DNA of 5,493 nucleotides from Chitinophagaceae bacterium (GTDB lineage: Bacteria > Bacteroidota > Bacteroidia > Chitinophagales > Chitinophagaceae), in assembly GCA_025455245.1 (NCBI GenBank), contig JALOMX010000279.1:1-5493 (forward strand), given 5' to 3'. The notes beneath the pieces are model-generated. The model did not search any database. It worked only from the letters and a program-made list of their open reading frames with translations, and was not told the DNA's origin. The translations under genes and the position numbers were made by a program. The first letter of the stretch is position 1. Every line of letters starts with the position of its first letter. Positions 1 to 5,493 of the stretch are shown here, one piece after another.

Positions 1-2442
1 AATAAGATTAATGAGTTAAGCGAATTAAACAACAGCATTACACGGGAGGTTGTCATTTTTGAAAATGAATTAAGGCCGGTATCTCCTATTAACTTTGCTA
101 TTGTCAATCAGGCTAATGTAAAGCTTGTAGCTTCCACTGCCAATCCATTCAGTGAACCCCTTCCTTATGTTGTTGAAATGGATACCACCACACTCTTTAA
201 TTCACCTTTAAAAATCACAAGAGATGTTACTGCAGGTGGCGGTATTGTTGAAATCGATCCAGGAACAACCCTTGTGAACGGGCGGGTTTATTATTGGCGA
301 CTTGGATTGAGACCGGGACCCGGAGGAACACCTTTGCGCTGGAATAATGCATCATTCATTTACTTGTCGGGTCCTGAAACAGGTTTTAATCAAAGCCATT
401 TCTATCAGCATTTACAAAGCAACGGCGATAGGATGCGTATGGATCTTGACAGACGGTGGGCATTCAATCCAAGCTCAAATAATCTTTTTGTCACCCATTC
501 TATTTTCCCGACAAGCGGAACAGAAGACAATCATTTTTCCCTTTCGGTAAATAACGATCTTCTTTCCACAAGTGCATGTGTCGGTCACAGCCTTATCTTC
601 AATGTTTTTGATAAGTTGACATTCAAACCCATCACGGTTAATGGCACATGGAATTCAGGATTCTGTAATCCAAACAGAAATCCGTTTAATTATGAGTGGG
701 ACGACAGGGTTCAGGCCAATCGAAAACAAATGATGGATTTTATGGATTCAATTCCATCAGGGGCTTATGTAGTGGTAAGAAAAATACTGGATCAACCCTA
801 TGAAAATGAAACTTTTGCCGACCAACTGAAAGCCGATGAACAATCCTTTGGTCCCGGTAACAGTCTTTACCATAAACTGAAATCATCGGGATTTGAAACG
901 ATTGATTCATTCAACCGACCCCGTACGTACATTTTTGTTTATCAGAAAAATGTACCGAACAATCCTTTTACAGAAGTTAAAATGAGTGAGGGGCTTTTTG
1001 ACAGGATTCAGATAAACCTCAACCTGCCCACTGTGGATACTACCGGCATAGTTACCTCTCCCCTACTTGGACCTTCAACCGGATGGAAGAGTGCCGAATG
1101 GACAGGAGCACCGGTTGATAACGGACAGGGAGACCGTGTAAGGATCAGCGTAATTGGTGTAAGCCCGAATGGAACAGAAACCAAATTATTTGATGCTCCT
1201 GAAACACAAGGAAGTATTGACCTTTCTTCTGTAAATGCTCAGCAGTATCCCAATCTTAAGTTACGGATGGAAAGTACGGATTCCTTAAGTGGTACACCCT
1301 GGAATCTTCAGTATTGGCGGGTTTATTACACACCCGTACCCGAAGGCGCACTTGCAGCAAATATCCTTTTGAATGACAAGGATACTTTATTGCAGGGAGA
1401 GTCATATAATTTTAGAATAGCATTTAAGAATATCAGTAATCGCAACTTTGACAGCCTGCTCTTAAGGGTTTCTGTTACTGATAAAAACAATGTAACCAAT
1501 ATAACCCAGTTAAGGCGCAGGCCCTTGCCGGCGGGTGATACCATCATTATTTCAACACCCATTGACACAAGGTCAAGACCAGGGTTGAATACTTTATACA
1601 TTGCCGCCAATCCCGACAATGACCAACCTGAACAGTACTTTTTCAACAACTTCCTTTATCATAATTTTTATGTTCGGGAAGACATGACAGACCCTCTTTT
1701 GGATGTGACATTTGACGGGGTTCATATCCTGAACAGGGATATTGTTTCAGCTAAGCCTCATATTCAGATTAAGTTGAAAGATGAAAACAATTTTGCTTTG
1801 CTGAATGATACCTCTGGTGTAACCATCAGGTTAAAGTTTCCAAATGAAAACTCTGCACGGGTTTACAGATGGGGTACTGATACCCTTCGGTTTACCCCTC
1901 CATCCTCAGGAAATGATAATACCGCTACCATTGATTTCTTCCCTGTTTTGAATACTGATTCAGAAAATAATGATTATGAACTTACTGTTGGAGGAAAAGA
2001 CCGCAACAATAACCCGGCAGGTACGAGTGATTACAAGGTGAGTTTCCAGGTATTCAATAAGCCAATGATCAGTAACCTGTTGAATTATCCAAATCCCTTT
2101 AGCACCAGTACCGCATTTGTTTTTACCATTACGGGTGCAGAAGTGCCACAGGAATTTAAAATTCAAATTCTTACAGTAACCGGGAAAATTGTTAAAGAGA
2201 TTACCAAAGCGGAACTCGGTCCCATCAGGGTAGGCACCAACATTACCGAATACAAATGGGATGGTACAGATATGTTTGGGCAAAGACTTGCCAATGGAGT
2301 TTATTTGTATCGGGTGGTAACAAGCCTTGATGGAAACAAAATGGAGCAGTTTAAACTGAATGATGGTTTTAATCAGAATCTTGCTGATGACACCGATAAA
2401 TTCTTTAAAAAGGGATATGGCAAAATGGTTATTTTAAGATAA
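1..2442 (+). CDS. porU2: PorU2-like T9SS sortase-related protein, C-terminal 813 residues (5' partial)
   Basis: The frame is open from base 1, so the Met codon at 178 is internal and the true start lies upstream. PorU2-like proteins are relatives of PorU, the C25-family peptidase that cleaves the C-terminal signal of T9SS cargo at the cell surface; the catalytic Cys/His domain, if present, is outside the window. Visible residues (residue 1 = base 1): 20-125, fibronectin-like strands with the family motif GFNQSHFYQH at 129-138; 194-329, an ILEI/PANDER-like fold (DFMDSIPSGAYVVV, then YIFVYQKN); 345-445, a beta-rich region ending WNLQYWRVYYTPVPEG; 449-559, a CARDB-like domain; 564-684, a PorU-type beta domain beginning DPLLDVTFDG; 689-813, a FlgD-like/T9SS-type C-terminal domain with NYPNPF, the YKWDGTD..G..LANGVYLYRV block and final GYGKMVILR. 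The only cysteines seen are 193 and 222. It ends six bases before the next gene. The family call is firm; its enzymatic activity cannot be judged here. Confidence 0.88.
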   Translation, partial: NKINELSELNNSITREVVIFENELRPVSPINFAIVNQANVKLVASTANPFSEPLPYVVEMDTTTLFNSPLKITRDVTAGGGIVEIDPGTTLVNGRVYYWRLGLRPGPGGTPLRWNNASFIYLSGPETGFNQSHFYQHLQSNGDRMRMDLDRRWAFNPSSNNLFVTHSIFPTSGTEDNHFSLSVNNDLLSTSACVGHSLIFNVFDKLTFKPITVNGTWNSGFCNPNRNPFNYEWDDRVQANRKQMMDFMDSIPSGAYVVVRKILDQPYENETFADQLKADEQSFGPGNSLYHKLKSSGFETIDSFNRPRTYIFVYQKNVPNNPFTEVKMSEGLFDRIQINLNLPTVDTTGIVTSPLLGPSTGWKSAEWTGAPVDNGQGDRVRISVIGVSPNGTETKLFDAPETQGSIDLSSVNAQQYPNLKLRMESTDSLSGTPWNLQYWRVYYTPVPEGALAANILLNDKDTLLQGESYNFRIAFKNISNRNFDSLLLRVSVTDKNNVTNITQLRRRPLPAGDTIIISTPIDTRSRPGLNTLYIAANPDNDQPEQYFFNNFLYHNFYVREDMTDPLLDVTFDGVHILNRDIVSAKPHIQIKLKDENNFALLNDTSGVTIRLKFPNENSARVYRWGTDTLRFTPPSSGNDNTATIDFFPVLNTDSENNDYELTVGGKDRNNNPAGTSDYKVSFQVFNKPMISNLLNYPNPFSTSTAFVFTITGAEVPQEFKIQILTVTGKIVKEITKAELGPIRVGTNITEYKWDGTDMFGQRLANGVYLYRVVTSLDGNKMEQFKLNDGFNQNLADDTDKFFKKGYGKMVILR

Positions 2443-2448
2443 CATCAG

Positions 2449-3564
2449 ATGAATTATTTGCCTAAAAAAGCCTGGCTATTCCTTGTATTTATCTGGTTGG
2501 TTGTTCAGCTATTCTGGCTGTATAGGTTTGGGATCTACATTGAGGAGGAAGCGGTTGTTTACATAAATATTGCCGGCAGGATTGCTTCCGGTGATTGGCA
2601 ACATTCTGTTCATTACTGGCTGTATGCAGGCTATATCGCACCCATGGTTGTCATTAAATGGGTGGGACTGTCGATTAAATGGATGTACCTCATACAACTC
2701 GGCCTGTCTTTTTTTGCTTTTTCCTGTTTTATAAAAATCCTTTCCACATTTTCTTTAAGTAATACAGCCAAAATGGCGGGAGCCTTCCTGTTTGCTACTT
2801 GTCCCTTTTTTCATTCATGGAATTCACATTTATACACAGACGGGTACTTTGGTTCTTTGGTTGTCATTGCATTGTATTGGATTACCCAAAAATTCAATGG
2901 CAGCAGAAAGGCATATTGGTCACTGATCATTCTTCTTGTTTTTATTTGTTTTATCAGGCCTGTAGGTTTTCTGCTTATTCCTGTTGGCATTGTTTATGCT
3001 TTCACCCTGAGAATTAAGCCGATAAGAATCCTTGTTCCGGTTATTTGGCTATTCGCATTTTCGTTCTTTGTTGTCTATGCATTACAAAATGGGAAGGATT
3101 TTTTTTATCCGGGACATAACCTTGACCTGAATATTATTTGCGGACTACCATCCGAATTACAACAATTTGAGATTACACCGTACCGGGAGGTTAATTCCAT
3201 ACCCGGATATTTTTGGTCTAATCCCGGATTGACAATCAGGCTTTTTTCTCAAAGGCTGCTGAAATCGCTTTGGATGACACGCCCCTATTTCAGCAATAGC
3301 CATAACCTTGTAATTACGGTGTGTTGCATTGTTTATTATTTAACGGCCCTTATCGGCCTGGTTTATGCATTCAGGAAAAAAATGCTAAATTATTTATATA
3401 TCTTCTTTGGTATGGCGGTTTGGTTGATACCGAATATATTACTTTGCGCTGATTGGCATAATCGTTTTATGGTTCCTTTTATGCCGTTTCTTTTGATTGT
3501 GTCAACTTTAGGAATCGATTTTTTATTAAATAAAAAGGGCTTAAAAGAAACAGCCATTAAATAA
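2449..3564 (+). CDS. GT-C fold (GT39/PMT-like) membrane glycosyltransferase, putative
   Basis: This 371-residue protein is very hydrophobic, with roughly ten predicted membrane segments (about 8-26, 55-72, 78-99, 107-123, 131-147, 155-186 possibly two, 192-211, 286-307, 313-333, 339-360). The layout fits GT-C enzymes, which transfer sugars from polyprenyl-phosphate carriers on the periplasmic side. After the first segment comes an acidic loop, IEEEAVVYINIAGRIASGDW (31-50), where GT-C enzymes carry their catalytic acidic residues. An Arg-Pro pair follows a central helix (170-171). A 212-285 loop contains NPGLTIRLFSQRLLKSLW and MTRPYFS, and the last part, WHNRFMVPFMPFLLI, resembles the R-x-hydrophobic-P-x-x-P end of GT39/mannosyltransferase-like proteins. 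It starts six bases after the PorU2-like gene without a clear ribosome binding site, which is common in Bacteroidota, and this ATG places the first helix correctly. Donor and acceptor are unknown. Membership of the fold is likely from pattern alone; another polytopic function is not excluded. Confidence 0.6.
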   Translation: MNYLPKKAWLFLVFIWLVVQLFWLYRFGIYIEEEAVVYINIAGRIASGDWQHSVHYWLYAGYIAPMVVIKWVGLSIKWMYLIQLGLSFFAFSCFIKILSTFSLSNTAKMAGAFLFATCPFFHSWNSHLYTDGYFGSLVVIALYWITQKFNGSRKAYWSLIILLVFICFIRPVGFLLIPVGIVYAFTLRIKPIRILVPVIWLFAFSFFVVYALQNGKDFFYPGHNLDLNIICGLPSELQQFEITPYREVNSIPGYFWSNPGLTIRLFSQRLLKSLWMTRPYFSNSHNLVITVCCIVYYLTALIGLVYAFRKKMLNYLYIFFGMAVWLIPNILLCADWHNRFMVPFMPFLLIVSTLGIDFLLNKKGLKETAIK

Positions 3565-3570
3565 AGAGGA
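3565..3570 (+). promoter_or_regulatory. Ribosome binding site of the hscA-like gene
   Basis: The purine stretch AGAGGA lies seven bases before the ATG at 3578, in the 13-base gap after the membrane protein gene. It supports the 3578 start over the in-frame ATG at 3629, which has a GGAG only one base upstream, too close to act as a binding site. Starting at 3578 also keeps a 17-residue N-terminal extension typical of HscA proteins. Confidence 0.55.
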
Positions 3571-3577
3571 TGTTGGT

Positions 3578-5422
3578 ATGGGAAAGATCTCAATAAATAT
3601 TGCAACGGGAAGTTTGCAGAAGTCGGAGATGATAGTGGGTATTGACCTTGGAACAACAAACAGCCTTGTAGCGATTATACATCCCGAATCAAAAAAGGCA
3701 ACGGCTTTACGTGAGCACAACAGCAGCAGCCTTGTACCGTCAGTCATTCATTTTGATGAAACAGGAAACCCTACCGTTGGAGAAGATGCAAAAAACTTTC
3801 TGATTACCGAACCCCAGAATACCATCTTAAGTGCAAAACGATTGATGGGAAAAAGTTATCGTGACCTTTCAGAGCATGCTGATTTTTTTACCTAAAGCCT
3901 TGTAAAGGTTCAGGTTGGTGAAAAATTTTATTCTCCTGTTGAGTTATCCGGGTTTATTCTTAAAGAACTGAAAGACCGTGCGGAACATATTTTGAAAACC
4001 CCCGTGACCAAGGCCGTAATTACTGTGCCGGCATATTTCAATGATGCTCAGAGACAGGCCACAAGAGATGCCGGAAAGCTTGCCGGGCTTGATGTGCTGC
4101 GAATTGTAAATGAACCTACAGCTGCAAGCCTTGCCTATGGAATCGGACTCGAATCTCATGAGGAAAAAACCATAGCTGTTTATGACCTCGGGGGCGGAAC
4201 ATTTGATGTTTCTGTATTACGCATTGCAGGAGGAGTTTTTGATGTATTGAGCACCCATGGTGATACCTACCTTGGCGGAGATGATTTTGATCGTGCAATT
4301 CTGGATTATTGGCTTGGAGAATACGGTATTACAAAAGCTGAATTGAGTGCTTCAAAAGAACTGTTGCAAACACTTCGTTTGCATGCAGAAAGCGCCAAAA
4401 AAGTTCTTAGTTCCGAAAACGAATTTGCGATTGAAAGTAACGGAGAAACATTGTCCATTAATAAGGAAGTCTTTAATAAACTGATCAATCCTTTTGTGGA
4501 AAGGACCATTGAAAGTTGTAAACAAGCCCTGTCTGACGCAGGATTAAAGCCTGAAGATATAGATGAGGTGGTAATGGTTGGAGGAAGTACCCGTGTTCCA
4601 TTGGTTAAACAACGGGTAACTGAATTTTTCGGAAAAGCGGTTCATGATGAATTAAATCCTGATGAAGTGGTGGCCCTTGGTGCCGCTATTCAGGCAGATA
4701 TACTTGCGGGCAACAATAAGGATATGTTATTGCTCGACATTACCCCGCTGAGTCTCGGTATAGAAACTATGGGAGGCTTGATGGATGTGCTGATTCCCAG
4801 AAACTCCAAAATTCCAACAAAGGCCGGACGCCAATACACCACCCAAAAAGATGGGCAAAGTGGTATGCGTATTTCTGTTTATCAGGGCGAACGTGACCTT
4901 GTAAAGGATAACCGCAAATTGGGTGAGTTCAATCTTACCGGTATTCCCGCTATGCCTGCAGGACTTCCAAAGGTTGAGGTTTCGTTTTTAATAAATGCAG
5001 ACGGGATTTTACAGGTGAATGCCAAAGAACTTCGAAGTGGTGTTGAGCAATCCATAGAAATTCAGCCGCAGTACGGACTTACTGATAGCGAGGTGGAAAG
5101 AATGCTTCTGGAAAGCATAACACATGCTAAGGATGATATTGCCATCAGGGCCCTGGTAGAGGCAAAAACCGAAGGACAGCAATTACTGGAAACAACCGAG
5201 CGTTTTATTTCAAAAAATGCAACTTTCCTGACAGGCAACGAACTAACCGAAACTGCGCATGCAATGCAGTCGCTGCAACTTGCACTGACCATGGAAGATA
5301 AAAATCTGATTCAGCAAAAGATAGAAGAACTGAATGAAATCAGTCGCCCATATGCTGAAAGGGTAATGGACGAAGCCATCAGTGAAAAAATGAAAGGCAC
5401 AACCATTCTTGATACTCCATAA
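3578..5422 (+). pseudogene. hscA: HscA-type Hsp70 chaperone for Fe-S cluster assembly, interrupted by an in-frame stop
   Basis: HscA is the specialised Hsp70 that, with HscB, drives Fe-S cluster release from IscU in the cytoplasm. The reading frame spans 615 codons including both stops, close to the 616 residues of E. coli HscA. Codon 106 (3893-3895) is TAA, and the frame continues unchanged after it. Hsp70 signatures, counting the stop as position 106: phosphate-1 loop GIDLGTTNS (21-29); [13 protein letters not shown] (148-160); NEPTAAS (178-184); phosphate-2 loop [11 protein letters not shown] (202-212); adenosine motif [12 protein letters not shown] (332-343); hydrophobic linker MLLLD (383-387) followed by [13 protein letters not shown]; substrate-binding domain and helical lid to 614. 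HscA rather than DnaK is indicated by the N-terminal extension MGKISINIATGSLQKSE, the stretch [18 protein letters not shown], and the short C-terminus without a DnaK-type acidic tail. The lesion removes part of a nucleotide-domain hairpin, and translation from 3578 would yield only 105 residues. The lack of other damage implies a very recent lesion or a sequence error. Confidence 0.85.
3883..3897 (+). other. Lesion in hscA: in-frame TAA next to an apparent eight-codon deletion
   Basis: A run of seven T (3883-3889) is followed by ACC, the stop TAA (3893-3895) and AGC. The translation reads HADFFT, stop, SLVKVQVG. At this place remembered Bacteroidota HscA sequences read roughly FF-x-YKIIDD-x-TE-SLVKV, and E. 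coli DnaK has PFKIIAADNGD before AWVEVKG. About eight residues are therefore missing at the point where the stop appears. The frame is the same on both sides, so a single-base slip in the T run does not explain it. Confidence 0.7.
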
Positions 5423-5493
5423 TGGAGGTTGCTGAAAATACAGACGTATCAAATTAATTACAATCCTATAAATTGCAACATGCCGAAAATACA
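5423..5493. other. Region downstream of hscA; possible 5' end of another gene at the window edge
   Basis: These 71 bases contain no complete gene and no GC-rich hairpin with a T run that would suggest an intrinsic terminator. The + frame shared with hscA stays open after its stop to the window edge, and an ATG at 5480 in this frame would give MPKI before the sequence ends. No ribosome binding site precedes that ATG. A GGAGG at 5424-5428 is followed only by TTG, CTG and ATA as possible starts. An ATG overlapping the hscA stop (5422) closes after 11 codons. A next gene is possible but unproven. Confidence 0.25.

Noticed and set aside
347..550. 67-codon + strand frame within the PorU2-like gene
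   Set aside because: It overlaps conserved PorU2-like sequence (GFNQSHFYQH) in another frame and has no recognisable domain or ribosome binding site.
1326..1649. Minus-strand open frame of 107 codons inside the PorU2-like gene, and similar ones at 1960-2283, 3390-3659 and 5062-5292
   Set aside because: They lie antisense within or across well-supported genes, have compositions expected of shadow frames and resemble no family I know.
3883..3889. A single-base slip in the run of seven T as the cause of the broken chaperone gene
   Set aside because: The Hsp70 frame is identical before and after the run, so a net one-base insertion or deletion is not supported. A multiple-of-three loss fits better.
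3893..3895. Programmed recoding of the stop, such as selenocysteine, pyrrolysine or readthrough
   Set aside because: The codon is TAA, not TGA or TAG, no catalytic Cys/Sec is expected at this place in Hsp70, and the neighbouring residues are missing, which points to a deletion.
3992..5422. A separate 476-residue DnaK-like gene starting at TTG 3992
   Set aside because: It lies in the same frame as 3578-3895, and the 32 codons between the stop and 3992 encode conserved Hsp70 sequence ([19 protein letters not shown]). It is the 3' part of one broken gene.
5461..5475. Weak CAAT/ATTG inverted pair downstream of hscA as a terminator
   Set aside because: The stem is four AT-rich pairs with no following T run, far too weak for an intrinsic terminator.
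5434..5493. Nine-base direct repeat GAAAATACA at 5434-5442 and 5485-5493
   Set aside because: It is short, AT-rich and cut by the window edge; chance or ordinary sequence explains it as well as an attachment site or repeat unit would.

Overview
The window looks like a piece of a Bacteroidota chromosome, probably from the Chitinophagales/Sphingobacteriales side of the phylum. The main reason is the first gene, which encodes the C-terminal part of a type IX secretion system (T9SS) PorU2-like protein, a system confined to the Bacteroidetes/FCB group. The HscA-type chaperone also has the N-terminal extension I associate with that group. The assignment rests on family recognition, not on a search.

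Layout: three genes lie head to tail on the + strand with almost no spacer. (1) Positions 1-2442: the 3' part (813 codons) of a porU2-like gene whose start and expected C25-type peptidase domain lie upstream of the window. The visible part contains a fibronectin-like region, an ILEI/PANDER-like (FAM3 superfamily) fold, a CARDB-like domain and a FlgD-like/T9SS-type C-terminal domain. (2) Positions 2449-3564, after 6 bases: a polytopic membrane protein resembling GT-C fold glycosyltransferases (GT39/PMT-like). (3) Positions 3578-5422, after 13 bases: an Hsp70 of the HscA (Fe-S cluster assembly) type, interrupted by one in-frame TAA at 3893-3895. The last 71 bases hold no gene I can assign.

The main anomaly is the broken hscA. 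The same frame continues on both sides of the stop, and all Hsp70 signature motifs are intact. Compared with remembered relatives, about eight residues are missing exactly at the stop. A single 24-base deletion joining the start of a Tyr codon to the end of a Glu codon would produce both the gap and the TAA. It could be a recent pseudogene, a strain variant or an assembly error.

Functionally, gene 1 would act at the cell surface in processing or attaching T9SS cargo. Gene 2 would transfer sugar from a lipid carrier at the inner membrane. Gene 3 would help IscU hand over Fe-S clusters in the cytoplasm. The spacing suggests co-transcription, but no shared pathway is evident for the chaperone. 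I found no RNA gene, CRISPR array, insertion sequence or convincing terminator.
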